Assembly: GCF_024807035.1 (NCBI RefSeq)
Contig: NZ_JANUCQ010000001.1
Span: 608,557-672,556, forward strand
Length of the DNA: 64,000 nucleotides
Direction: 5' to 3'
DNA from: Methanococcus voltae PS
GTDB lineage: Archaea; AGJL01; Methanococci; Methanococcales; Methanococcaceae
Shown: positions 17,494-26,350 of the stretch, piece by piece
Layout: each line of letters begins with the position of its first letter
Position numbering within the stretch: position 1 is the stretch's first letter
Made by a program: the position numbers and the translations under genes
The notes under the pieces: model-generated
What the model was told of the DNA's origin: nothing
The model's database searches: none
What the model saw: the letters and a program-made list of their open reading frames with translations, nothing else

Positions 17494-19512
17494 ATGTTTG
17501 AAATAAAAGCACGTGACGCAATGGCAAGACTAGGAGTAATTAAAATTAACGGAAAAAAAATAGAAACTCCAACCATAATGCCTGTTGTACACCCAAACCC
17601 TAAGAAACAAACCGTACCAATCGATTTAATAAATAAATTGGCGGATGTAATCATTACAAACTCTTATATAACCTATACTACTCCAGAATTAAACGAATTT
17701 GCCTCTGAAAAAGGTATACACGAATTAACCAAATTCAAAAATGTAATTGTAACTGATAGCGGTTCTTTCCAATTAAGCGTTTATGGTAGTGTAAACGTTC
17801 AACCAATGGAAATTATAGATTTCCAGGAAAAAATAGGCGTTGACGTCGGTACAATATTGGATATACCAACACCTCCAGACGTTTCGTACGAAAGAGCAAG
17901 CAGAGAATTGGATGAAACACTTATTCGTGCAAAAGATTCCATTGCAAGAAGGGAAGAAATGGGATATAATTTAAAATTAAATGGTACAATACAAGGTTCT
18001 ACCCACGTGGATTTAAGAATAAAGAGTGCTCAACAAATGGGACAAATGGACTTCGATATTTATCCTTTAGGTGCGGTAGTGCCACTTATGGAGCAATATA
18101 GGTATGGTGATGTTGTAGATATCATTTTAAACTCAAAAATGCACTTACCTTCAAATAAACCAGTTCACTTATTCGGTTGTGGACATCCTATGTTATTCGC
18201 ACTTTCTGCTGCTTTAGGCTGTGATTTATTTGATAGTGCCGCATACGCACTTTATGCAAAACAAGGACGTTATTTAACGGTTTCAGGTACCAAACACCTC
18301 GAAGATTTGAAAGATTTGAAAAGCTTCCCGTGTCAATGTCCAATATGTTCACAGTATGCACCAAAAGAATTAAATAAGATGTTTACAAGCAAGAACAAGG
18401 ATGAAAGGAAGGAAGCTGAAAGACTCTTAGCAGAACATAATTTATACGTAACTTTCGAAGAACTTGACAGAATTAAATTTGCTATTAAAGAAGGCAATTT
18501 GTGGGAGCTCGTAGAAGAAAGATGTAGGGCACACCCTAAATTAATGGATGGATTAAGAAGAGTTTCAAAATATATGGAATTCGTAGAGAAAAATGACCCA
18601 GTTTCTAAAAAATCTGGATTTTTCTATACTGGATTTGAGAGTATGTTTAGACCTGAAGTTTACAGGCATAAACAAAGATTAAATAGGGTACAAATGGATA
18701 AAATATATCTTACAAACGTTTCAAGCACCGTAAGAAAGCCATACAGTGAAAACTTACCAAATATTGAATGTGACGTTGACGTGTTGATAAAAGACCCAGT
18801 ATTCGGATTGGTACCTATGTATATCGATACAATGTACCCATTATCTCAAAATGAAATTCCTGAATTATATGAACACGAAAAGAAATTTAACAACGACTTT
18901 GTAAATGAATTTATGAGCAAAATTGAAGAAGAAAATCCTGAAAAAATTATGGATATTCACACTTACAACTATTATACCAATCATTCAAAGTCCAAATTTG
19001 AAAAGAGTAAAGAAACACTCTACGCACACAAAGATACATGTGATTTAACCCGTATAGACAAAATGTTACAATACCAATACGGTCATAAAATTATTGATGA
19101 CGAAATAATGGATAAATTAATGACTAAAAGAAGTAAAACTACTAAAAGACTTAGGAATGTAATGTGGAAGGATACAAAGGAAGTTTTATTCACCATAAGG
19201 GCTAGTGATAACTATTTAATCCCTGCAAAAGAAGGAGCGAAATTATTGCATGAAAAAATTCCTGCTCCATTCCATAGGGTAGTAATTGACCCTAGTGTTG
19301 AGGAATTCGCAAAAGATGGTAAATCCGTTTATGCAAAATTCGTAATAGACTGTGATAAAGAGTTAAGACCTTACGAAGAAGTTTTAGTAGTCAGTAAAGA
19401 AGATGAATTGTTAGCATTCGGTACAACCTTATTAAATGGTAAAGAACTTCTTGAATTTGATTACGGCGTAGCTATTGACGTTAGAAACGGTGTAAATAAA
19501 TTCAATAAATAA
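17494..19512 (+). CDS. tgtA: Archaeosine tRNA-guanine transglycosylase
   Basis: TgtA exchanges guanine at position 15 of archaeal tRNAs for preQ0, the first tRNA-bound step of archaeosine synthesis. At 672 residues it has the archaeal length. The catalytic TIM barrel includes VTDSGSFQLSVYGSV near residue 85 and SGTKHLEDL near 265. The zinc site CQCPICS lies near residue 285. The C-terminal part (about 595-672) is a PUA domain (FRVVIDPSVEEF-like start, ending DYGVAIDVRNGVNKF). GGTGAAAC precedes ATG. It appears monocistronic, with a convergent DUF389 gene behind it. Assignment is confident. Confidence 0.95.
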   Translation: MFEIKARDAMARLGVIKINGKKIETPTIMPVVHPNPKKQTVPIDLINKLADVIITNSYITYTTPELNEFASEKGIHELTKFKNVIVTDSGSFQLSVYGSVNVQPMEIIDFQEKIGVDVGTILDIPTPPDVSYERASRELDETLIRAKDSIARREEMGYNLKLNGTIQGSTHVDLRIKSAQQMGQMDFDIYPLGAVVPLMEQYRYGDVVDIILNSKMHLPSNKPVHLFGCGHPMLFALSAALGCDLFDSAAYALYAKQGRYLTVSGTKHLEDLKDLKSFPCQCPICSQYAPKELNKMFTSKNKDERKEAERLLAEHNLYVTFEELDRIKFAIKEGNLWELVEERCRAHPKLMDGLRRVSKYMEFVEKNDPVSKKSGFFYTGFESMFRPEVYRHKQRLNRVQMDKIYLTNVSSTVRKPYSENLPNIECDVDVLIKDPVFGLVPMYIDTMYPLSQNEIPELYEHEKKFNNDFVNEFMSKIEEENPEKIMDIHTYNYYTNHSKSKFEKSKETLYAHKDTCDLTRIDKMLQYQYGHKIIDDEIMDKLMTKRSKTTKRLRNVMWKDTKEVLFTIRASDNYLIPAKEGAKLLHEKIPAPFHRVVIDPSVEEFAKDGKSVYAKFVIDCDKELRPYEEVLVVSKEDELLAFGTTLLNGKELLEFDYGVAIDVRNGVNKFNK

Positions 19513-19581
19513 TATATAATAAAATAAGATATAATAAAATAATAAATAAAATAAATAAATTTTTTCTTTTTTAAATATATA

Positions 19582-20622
19582 TTATATAAATAAATTAATT
19601 ATATTTTCTCGATAAATTATTACTATGGCCATAAATAATAGTGCTAAAAGCCAAAAAATAAGCGTAACTATTGTAAATTTCTTAGCTTTCTCTTTTTCCC
19701 ACCATTTATATGGTGTTACACCATATACGAAGAATAAAAGGACTGAACAGAAATTAACGGCCACAATGTTTGTAACAAACAATATCCCAATGGGTAATGA
19801 TTCTATATAATATCCTGAACCGACCATTAGTCCAAAAGCCACCAATGGAGGAATTAAAGCTATTGCAATCATAACACCTACAACCGAAGATGATATTCCG
19901 CAAATTAAAACGGATAATGTACCAATTATACCTGCTGAAAGTGCTATAATTATGTTATAAAATCCCAAATCCATCCTGGAAGCTATTTGTGGATATTCTG
20001 GAGATATGGGTATTATATTTCCTAAAAAAATTGAAAATACCAGGACTAATGATACCCCCAATATAAGATTTTTCAAAGATTTTTTCGCTAATTCAACGTC
20101 CACAACTGAAACTGAAAACGAAAGAGCTATGTTTGGACCTAAAAGTGGCGCAATTATCATGGATGCAATAATAATTGCTACATCATTTTTCCACAGACCT
20201 ATTGAAGCCACAATAGCTGATAATATTAACATTAAAACGGATTCTTTCGATATTGTAGAAAAATCTTGCATTTTAGAAAGTATTTCCCCCCTCGTGAATC
20301 TTTCTACTAATTTTTCTTCTTCTTTTTTTTCAATTCCTGCATCTTCTTTTTCTTTCTCCAATTCTTCCTCTTTAATAGGTGGTACCACACTTGTAGGGCT
20401 TAATGTGAACATTCTATAGTTTGAACCTCCATAGGCGGTAGAAAGTTCATCCGTTATGACTTCAGCGTAACTTAGGGTGGTTAATATTTTTATAACAGTC
20501 TGATTTCTCTCTTCGTTTACACTGCTCCATATGATTTGTTCCAATGATTTCTCAGATACTGAACTTTCAAGACCTGCAAATATCCCCTTTGGAACATAAC
20601 ACTCAATAAGTCTAAGTTTCAT
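19582..20622 (-). CDS. DUF389 (TIGR00341-type) membrane protein
   Basis: Residues about 1-75 are a soluble alpha/beta domain (LRLIECYVPKG start), followed by a charged Glu/Lys-rich linker near 85-110 and then six or so membrane segments containing DVAIIIASMIIAPLLGPNIA and GIISGTLSVLICGISSSVVG-like stretches. This is the DUF389 family, with no established biochemical function. The reading frame extends to ATG at 20634, but ATG at 20622 is better because a GGGTT site precedes it and the domain begins there. It is convergent with tgtA and divergent from the ModA-like gene. Confidence 0.8.
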   Translation of the reverse strand: MKLRLIECYVPKGIFAGLESSVSEKSLEQIIWSSVNEERNQTVIKILTTLSYAEVITDELSTAYGGSNYRMFTLSPTSVVPPIKEEELEKEKEDAGIEKKEEEKLVERFTRGEILSKMQDFSTISKESVLMLILSAIVASIGLWKNDVAIIIASMIIAPLLGPNIALSFSVSVVDVELAKKSLKNLILGVSLVLVFSIFLGNIIPISPEYPQIASRMDLGFYNIIIALSAGIIGTLSVLICGISSSVVGVMIAIALIPPLVAFGLMVGSGYYIESLPIGILFVTNIVAVNFCSVLLFFVYGVTPYKWWEKEKAKKFTIVTLIFWLLALLFMAIVIIYRENIINLFI

Positions 20623-21001
20623 AATATAACCCATTTTTTTAAATTATTTTAACTTTTTATAACTTACTTTAACGTATTCCAATTTATTTTAAATCATTTT
20701 AAGTATTTTCCATATTTTTACATATTATTTTTTATTTTTTACATTATTTTAACTAGTTTGTTATTAAAAATTCTAATATCTATTAAATTCTAAAATAACC
20801 AATTTAATAAAGTATTTATATATAATCATAATAATTTATATCTTGTTATGGTGCATACATACATTAAAAAATCTAATAACCTATAGCACATAGAAAATTG
20901 TAATTTAAGTTAAATTAGATATTAGTCGCGTATTAATAAAGTATTACTAACGTATTAATAACATATTAATTAAGTAAAAATTTAATTATTAGGTAGATAT
21001 T
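20623..21001. other. Divergent intergenic region upstream of the ModA-like gene
   Basis: A TATA-like run TATTTATATATAAT at about 20813-20824 could serve the rightward ModA-like gene. The left part consists of repeated TTTTAA-type stretches. Several GTATTA repeats occur near 20932-20970. I see no gene in it. Confidence 0.45.
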
Positions 21002-21850
21002 ATGAAAAAGAATTTATTTTTAGTATTAGGTTTGATTTCATTGACTTTGTTATTTAGCGGTTGTGTTTCTAGCGGTGATGGTACAAACACAGGTGCTAAA
21101 ACTGTTTTAACAGTTTACAGTTGTGGAGGACCTACTGAAGCACTAACTGAAGTAAACAAAGTTTTTGAACAAAAATACGATTGTAAAATAGAATTTACTG
21201 GTGCAAATGCTGGTAAATTAGAAAAAGCACTCGAAGGCGGAGCTTACGCAGATGTATTTTTGCCTAGAACCATTATTTTCTCTCAACAATTAGTGGATTT
21301 AGATTTAATGAATCCTGATTATAAGGTATATCAGTTTACCGACTGGGTAATACTCACTAAAAAAGGTAACCCTAAAAACATACAGTCATTAGCTGACTTA
21401 AATAGGGAAGATGTAAAAGTTTATACTGATTCAAAATCATCTATACCTACTAAAAAGGCAATGATAAACCAATCAGAACTTATCGATTCAATATATGAAA
21501 AATCTTCAAAAGATTTTGATTGTTACAAGAAAATGCTATTAGAATTTGAAAACAGTGAAGCTGACGCTACATTAGTAGAAAGAAGAGTTACAACATTACC
21601 GGAAGTTAAAGGTAGATACGAAATCGTTGATATGCCTAGGGAATATATGACCCCTCAAACCGGTATTTTTACCGTGGGCGTTATGAACTACACAAAATAC
21701 CCTAAATTAGCTTACGAATACCAAAACTTCGTTTTAGGTGAAGAAGCTGAACAAATTTTAGCAAAGCATGGATTCGTACCTGTAAATACCGAAGAAGGTC
21801 AAGAAATATACAATAATTATTACAAAGACTATTTGAAATTAAATAATTAA
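21002..21850 (+). CDS. ModA-like extracellular solute-binding lipoprotein
   Basis: The protein has a lipoprotein signal (LGLISLTLLFSGC, lipid Cys at about residue 21) and a PBP-2 fold of the molybdate/tungstate-binding ModA/WtpA class: LTVYSCGGPTEALTEV at the start, FTGANAGKLEKALEGGAYADVF, and a C-terminal YEYQNFVLGEEAEQILAKHGF. It would present an oxyanion or metal chelate to an ABC importer on the outer face of the membrane. The ATPase and permease are not adjacent; a NapH-like gene follows 133 bases later. AGGTAGATATT precedes ATG. The ligand is predicted only at class level. Confidence 0.78.
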   Translation: MKKNLFLVLGLISLTLLFSGCVSSGDGTNTGAKTVLTVYSCGGPTEALTEVNKVFEQKYDCKIEFTGANAGKLEKALEGGAYADVFLPRTIIFSQQLVDLDLMNPDYKVYQFTDWVILTKKGNPKNIQSLADLNREDVKVYTDSKSSIPTKKAMINQSELIDSIYEKSSKDFDCYKKMLLEFENSEADATLVERRVTTLPEVKGRYEIVDMPREYMTPQTGIFTVGVMNYTKYPKLAYEYQNFVLGEEAEQILAKHGFVPVNTEEGQEIYNNYYKDYLKLNN

Positions 21851-21983
21851 TTATTTATTCAAATATCTTTCAATTTTTAATTTTAACTTTTTAATTTTAA
21901 CTTATGTTAATCATTTGTATTCTATTTTAATCACATTATAATGTATTAACTATCCTATACTAAATTAATTGTAGCGTGTAATA

Positions 21984-22811
21984 ATGAATTCAAAAAACCC
22001 TGAAGATTTTAACAATAATGATAATAAAGATAATAAAGATAATAACGATAATAAAGATAATAACGATAATAATAAAGAACGTAAAAAAACCATGGACAAT
22101 CTACGAAATATAAAGAATGTAAAAAAGAAATTACTATTAAAAAATATGTACACAAAATTTGTAAAATATGGAATTTTTTTAATATCTATACCTTCACTCG
22201 CCATAATAGTGTTTAGGTGCCCTTACATTGTTCCTTTTGTTGTATGCGATATGTGCCCTGTTGTAGATTGCCCATCAAGACAGTTGCGAAAACCTGTTTT
22301 CGTAGCAATTTTGGGATATCTCGCAGTCACTAGGGTAGATTTCTGTGGGAGAGTTTGTCCATATGGTACTCTAAATGACGTTTTATACAAAATACGTAAA
22401 AAAATATTTAAGGGAAACTTTAAAACCAACAAAGAGTATAAAATGATATTTAATATACTAAAATACCTAATATTTACCTTTGCAGTTATTGCACTTTTTA
22501 TGGGTGACCCTAGATTCTATAGTCCTATTAGAACAGGTAGTTTATTAAATTCAATATGGATTACCTTGATTTCCGGAAACAATGCGTATTATGGTAGGCT
22601 TTACCTTATATTACTAGGTTTAGTTTTAAGCATGATAATTGCAAGATTTTGGTGTAGGTATATGTGTCCATACGGGACAGGAATTCAAGCCCTCAAAAAG
22701 ATATATCGGAAGATATTTTCAAAGAATGGGCTCAAAAAAGAGAATAAAAAAGAAATCAAAACCGATACTACTTGTAGTAGCGGATGTAGTCATTGTAAAA
22801 CTAAAAAGTAA
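21984..22811 (+). CDS. NapH-like membrane [4Fe-4S] protein, copy 2
   Basis: This is a paralogue of the protein at 14018 with a fuller set of cysteines: CDMCPVVDCP near residue 89, CGRVCPYGTLNDV near 118, CRYMCPYGTGIQ near 226, and a C-terminal TTCSSGCSHCK. It has about four membrane segments. Residues 8-32 are an Asn/Asp/Lys repeat encoded by GATAAT/AAAGAT triplets, absent from the paralogue. It follows the ModA-like lipoprotein on the same strand, and the other copy precedes FecCD permeases, so both sit beside metal or oxyanion uptake genes. An electron-transfer function is family-based; the partner is unknown. Confidence 0.77.
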   Translation: MNSKNPEDFNNNDNKDNKDNNDNKDNNDNNKERKKTMDNLRNIKNVKKKLLLKNMYTKFVKYGIFLISIPSLAIIVFRCPYIVPFVVCDMCPVVDCPSRQLRKPVFVAILGYLAVTRVDFCGRVCPYGTLNDVLYKIRKKIFKGNFKTNKEYKMIFNILKYLIFTFAVIALFMGDPRFYSPIRTGSLLNSIWITLISGNNAYYGRLYLILLGLVLSMIIARFWCRYMCPYGTGIQALKKIYRKIFSKNGLKKENKKEIKTDTTCSSGCSHCKTKK

Positions 22812-23322
22812 AACTAAAAAGTAAAAATAAAAATAAAAATAAAAATAAATTCAAGTCATATATTATGAATAATTTTTCTATTTTTTTTAATATAAGTACT
22901 ATTTATTCTAAATAATGCCCTATTTTTATTTTATTTATTATTTAATTAAATATATCCTATAATACTTTAAAACAATTGTATATTATTGTACTTTATCAAA
23001 AAATAACGCTTTTAATTCATTTTATGCCATAATTATTTATATAAAAAGATTTATACTTATTTCGATGAATTATGTCAATGTTACATAATATTTAAATATG
23101 ATATGACAAAATTATAAATAATATAAACTATATCAAATAACTTAAATATATCAAATAAATCCAATTCAATTCATACATTAATTTTATTTTTATATTACTT
23201 TTAAATTGGCATATAAATAGCATATATATTTAATTTAACTTACAGGAATAAACCACAAATGTAAATTACTTTAAATTAATTTAAACTAACTTAATCTATT
23301 AGATGTAAATACAGGTGACAAA
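22812..23322. other. Intergenic region and leader of ilvC
   Basis: This 511-base gap contains a T-rich stretch just after the NapH-like gene (22876-22893), which probably ends transcription, and several TATA-like elements. The best for ilvC is ATATAAAT at 23211. A motif ACAATTGTATATTA near 22974 resembles half of the hdr palindrome but is more than 300 bases from the gene. No small gene is apparent. Confidence 0.45.
23211..23218 (+). promoter_or_regulatory. TATA box of ilvC
   Basis: The sequence TTGGCATATAAATAG lies about 110 bases before the ilvC start and fits an archaeal TATA box, implying a leader of roughly 85 bases. Confidence 0.45.
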
Positions 23323-24312
23323 ATGCAAGTACTTTACGATGCTGAAGCAAATTACGACAAATTAAAAAACAAAACAATAGCTGTTATCGGATACGGTAGC
23401 CAAGGTAGAGCTCAATCATTAAACATGAAAGAAAGCGGTTTAAATGTTATAATGGGTTTAAGAGAAGGTGGCGCATCTTGGGAAGCTGCTAAGGAAGACG
23501 GTCACGAAGTATACACTATCGAAGAAGCTGCTAAAATGGCTGATATCATACACGTATTAATCCCTGATGAAATACAAGGCGATGTATACAACAAACAAAT
23601 AAAACAGTACTTAGAAGAAGGTAATACATTAAGCTTCTCACACGGTTACAATATCCACTTTAAATACATTGTACCACCAAAAGGTGTAAATGTAACAATG
23701 GTAGCTCCTAAATCACCTGGAAAAATGGTAAGAAAAACATACGAAGAAGGTTTCGGTGTACCTGGTTTAATCTGTATCGAAAAAGATGAAACCGGCGAAG
23801 CTTACGATGTTGCATTAGGAATGGCAAAAGGTATCGGCTTAACAAGAGCAGGAGTTATTCAAACAACATTCAGAGAAGAAACAGAAACCGACTTATTCGG
23901 TGAACAAGCTGTTCTCTGTGGTGGTGTTACAGAATTAATCAAAGCAGGATTTGAAACACTCGTTGAAGCGGGTTACGCTCCAGAAATGGCTTACTTCGAA
24001 ACATGCCACGAATTGAAATTAATCGTTGATTTAATCTACCAAAAAGGATTTAAAAACATGTGGAACGATGTAAGTAACACAGCAGAATACGGTGGACTTA
24101 CAAGAAGAGAAAGAGTTGTTACAAAAGAATCAAAAGAAGCAATGAAAGAAATCTTGAAAGAAATCCAAGACGGAAGATTTACAAAAGAATTTGCTCTGGA
24201 AAACCAAGCAGGAAAACCTCACTTAAACTCAATGAGAAGATTGGAAGGAGAATTACTCATTGAAACAGTAGGCGCTGATTTAAGGAAAAAATGTGGTTTA
24301 GAAAAAGAATAA
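23323..24312 (+). CDS. ilvC: Ketol-acid reductoisomerase
   Basis: IlvC converts acetolactate or acetohydroxybutyrate to the dihydroxy acids of branched-chain amino acid synthesis, using NAD(P)H and Mg2+. The N-terminal Rossmann domain has [16 protein letters not shown] near residue 20. The all-helical KARI domain has [20 protein letters not shown] near 190, which holds the metal-binding Asp and Glu residues. At 329 residues it is a class I enzyme. AGGTGACAAA precedes ATG. The codon choice is strongly biased toward frequent codons, as in hdrC2B2, which suggests high expression. It stands alone; ilvB/N are not in the window. Confidence 0.96.
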   Translation: MQVLYDAEANYDKLKNKTIAVIGYGSQGRAQSLNMKESGLNVIMGLREGGASWEAAKEDGHEVYTIEEAAKMADIIHVLIPDEIQGDVYNKQIKQYLEEGNTLSFSHGYNIHFKYIVPPKGVNVTMVAPKSPGKMVRKTYEEGFGVPGLICIEKDETGEAYDVALGMAKGIGLTRAGVIQTTFREETETDLFGEQAVLCGGVTELIKAGFETLVEAGYAPEMAYFETCHELKLIVDLIYQKGFKNMWNDVSNTAEYGGLTRRERVVTKESKEAMKEILKEIQDGRFTKEFALENQAGKPHLNSMRRLEGELLIETVGADLRKKCGLEKE

Positions 24313-24339
24313 AATTATTTAATAAATTATTTAATAATA

Positions 24340-24366
24340 ATTTATCTTTTTTTCTAATTTACCCAA
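24340..24366 (+). terminator. T-rich terminator after ilvC
   Basis: A run of T residues (ATCTTTTTTTCTAATTTACC) starts about 30 bases after the ilvC stop. Oligo-T tracts end transcription in Methanococcus, so this is a plausible terminator. Confidence 0.4.
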
Positions 24367-24477
24367 GTTTTTCCTATTTTTTTAATATAATTTATCCATA
24401 TATTTAAATATAATATTATTAACTAAATATTAATAAGATAATTTGAATATTATATATTAATAACCACGAGGGATATT

Positions 24478-24999
24478 ATGATGATTTCAAATCAAAAAAT
24501 ACCGAAATCAAATTTAACTTGCGATTGTGGATGTAAAAATCAAAGATGTGCTAGTAAATCAACAAATTCAAAAAGACAGCAAAAAGAAAAAATACTATTT
24601 TTATGCGTCCATAATAAAAGAAGGAGCATAATGGCAGAGAGTTTCGCAAAATATGAGGGGCTAGACGCATATAGTGCAGGTCTAGAGAAGGATAAAAATG
24701 AAAATGAAAATGAAAATAATAAAATTGACGAAATGGTTGTTTTAATAATGGATGAGATAGGATTACCCGTTAAACAGACGCCTGAAACCGTAGAAGAGGT
24801 AATGAATGATATAAAAGGCGTGGATATCCTTGTAACTATGGGTTGTATAGGAGCCTGTCCTTATGTACCTTCAAAAAAACATATTGCTTGGGAAATTGAA
24901 GACCCTGAAGGAAAAGACATTCATTTTTATAGAAAAGTACGTGACGAAATTCAAAGAAAAGTTATAGAATTATCGGAAACTTTAAACGAATATGAGTAA
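24478..24999 (+). CDS. Low-molecular-weight phosphatase / ArsC-like protein
   Basis: Residues about 36-173 form a low-molecular-weight tyrosine phosphatase fold. The active loop is CVHNKRRS, with nucleophile C43 and R49 in the CX5R pattern. Later comes MGCIGACPYVPSK, a two-Cys segment seen in thioredoxin-coupled arsenate reductases, so arsenate reduction is more likely than protein dephosphorylation. An unusual N-terminal extension carries CDCGCKNQRC at residues 15-24, which could bind metal. A Lys/Asn/Glu repeat sits near residue 80. GAGGGATATT precedes the ATG. An ArsP-like permease is encoded 10 kb away, not in an operon. Confidence 0.7.
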   Translation: MMISNQKIPKSNLTCDCGCKNQRCASKSTNSKRQQKEKILFLCVHNKRRSIMAESFAKYEGLDAYSAGLEKDKNENENENNKIDEMVVLIMDEIGLPVKQTPETVEEVMNDIKGVDILVTMGCIGACPYVPSKKHIAWEIEDPEGKDIHFYRKVRDEIQRKVIELSETLNEYE

Positions 25000-25090
25000 G
25001 TAATAATAATAAAATAATAATAAAATAATAATAATAAAATAATAATTAAAAACTAAAAAATTAAAGAAAAAGTTAAACTAAATTAAAAAT

Positions 25091-25198
25091 CTATTTTTTA
25101 CCTTTTCCAGCTGATTTATTAGATGATTTTCCTTTTTGTGTGTTTTCCTTTTTAGGTGCGTTTGCGCCTTTATCGTTGCTTTTTTTACCTTTTGCCAT
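25091..25198 (-). CDS. 35-residue Lys-rich small protein
   Basis: A short open frame reads MAKGKKSNDKGANAPKKENT and continues with alternating Lys/Gly/Ser to the end GKGKK. Thirteen of the 35 residues are Lys, and there is no hydrophobic stretch. The ATG is preceded by AGTGATTTAA, a good ribosome binding site, and the G+C content of the frame is higher than that of the flanking DNA, both of which support a real gene. The charge suggests nucleic acid binding. I do not recognise a named family. It is convergent with the ArsC-like gene. Confidence 0.65.
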   Translation of the reverse strand: MAKGKKSNDKGANAPKKENTQKGKSSNKSAGKGKK

Positions 25199-25576
25199 TT
25201 AAATCACTTTTGTTTATGTTTTTGTGTGTGTAGTATGAAGTTATTAATAAATAAGTTATAATTATGTTGATATTTTAAATATTACCAACATAATTTTATT
25301 AAATAACCCTATAACTATATAAATTTATCTCTTTTTAAAATTTAAATATCATATAAGCTTTAATTAATATTTTAAAGTTAAAATATTAATTTATTATGAA
25401 TTAAATTACAAAATAAGCACGAATAATTAAATTATAGCCCTTATGTTATCTATATCACTTATACACATTTTTAATTTTTAAAAATAGAAAATAAACGTTA
25501 ATATGTATTTTTTAGGGTATTATTTTTTATTTTGATTTTTGGCAAATATATTAAAATACTATTTTAAAATAGAGGG

Positions 25577-25596
25577 TATTATACACTTGTATAATA
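25577..25596. promoter_or_regulatory. Palindromic element shared by both hdrC promoters, copy 2
   Basis: TATTATAC-ACTT-GTATAATA is a perfect 8-4-8 inverted repeat ending 64 bases before the hdrC start. The other hdrC gene has a near-identical element at 12701-12720 at the same distance. Both are followed by AAACAT and then a TATA-like run, so the whole promoter layout seems conserved between the paralogous operons. Confidence 0.65.
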
Positions 25597-25616
25597 TGTG
25601 AATGTAAACATCAACT

Positions 25617-25631
25617 CATATATTATATATA
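25617..25631 (+). promoter_or_regulatory. TATA-like element of hdrC copy 2
   Basis: The stretch CATATATTATATATATGCC corresponds in position to the TATA box of the other hdrC operon. It would place the transcription start close to the ribosome binding site, so an alternative TATA at about 25546 remains possible. Confidence 0.4.
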
Positions 25632-25659
25632 TGCCTATATAATGTCGAGGTGTAATATT

Positions 25660-26217
25660 ATGATAAACATGGAAACTGGAACAGATAAGAAATTTGCAGA
25701 CAAAATCATAGCAGCAGGAGACCCGGTACCTGGGGAAGATGTAACTGCATCATTTAAGGCATGCTACCAATGTGGTACATGTACAGGAAGCTGCCCAAGT
25801 GGTAGAAGAACAGCATACAGAACAAGAAAAGTTATTAGACAAGCTTTAATGGGCGTTGAAGAAGTTTTAGACAGTGACGATATCTGGAAATGTGTAACAT
25901 GCTACACATGCTTCGAAAGATGTCCAAGAGATGTTAAAGTTACAGAAGTTATCAAATCGTTAAGAAACCTAGCAGCTCAAAAAGGCAACATGGCAAAAGC
26001 TCACAAAATGACAGCTTTATACGTTTTAAAAGCAGGACATGCAGTACCAGCAAACGCTGACACAGCAAAGTTAAGAAAATCAATCGGATTATCAGAAAAA
26101 GCTCCAATTGCACAATTCAGCGAAAAGGACATGAACGAAATCCAAACATTAGTTAAAGGATTGAAATTTGATGAATTAATTGGATTTGATTGGGAAACAA
26201 AATCATTAAAAGAATAA
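25660..26217 (+). CDS. hdrC: Heterodisulfide reductase subunit C, copy 2
   Basis: This is the second HdrC, with both cubane cluster motifs: [14 protein letters not shown] and CVTCYTCFERCPRDV. The frame opens at ATG 25642, but GAGGTG lies inside that extension and is correctly spaced from ATG at 25660, giving MINMETGTDKKFADKI. Compared with the copy at 12055, the sequence uses preferred codons more strictly, which suggests it is the main expressed form. It begins an operon with hdrB 133 bases downstream. The pair would supply the HdrBC part of the HdrABC-hydrogenase or formate dehydrogenase complex. Confidence 0.95.
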   Translation: MINMETGTDKKFADKIIAAGDPVPGEDVTASFKACYQCGTCTGSCPSGRRTAYRTRKVIRQALMGVEEVLDSDDIWKCVTCYTCFERCPRDVKVTEVIKSLRNLAAQKGNMAKAHKMTALYVLKAGHAVPANADTAKLRKSIGLSEKAPIAQFSEKDMNEIQTLVKGLKFDELIGFDWETKSLKE

Positions 26218-26350
26218 TTTAAATCCCCCACAATTTAAATTTAAGTAAATATGCACGTATTTAAGTTTTTGACGACTATATTTAAGAATATTTATAATAT
26301 TTAAGAACAATATTTAGAAAATCGAATATTATTAAAACACAGGTGATTTT

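Larger units (their letters stand above)
25199..25659. other. Intergenic region upstream of hdrC copy 2
   Basis: The gap lies between the divergent small Lys-rich gene and hdrC2. Its right part holds the palindrome at 25577-25596 and a TATA-like stretch. The ATG at 25642 lies in frame with hdrC but is probably not the start. I see no additional gene. Confidence 0.5.

Noticed and set aside
22971..22990. ACAATTGTATATTA as a third copy of the hdr palindrome
   Set aside because: Only one arm matches, and it is more than 300 bases before ilvC with several better promoter elements between.
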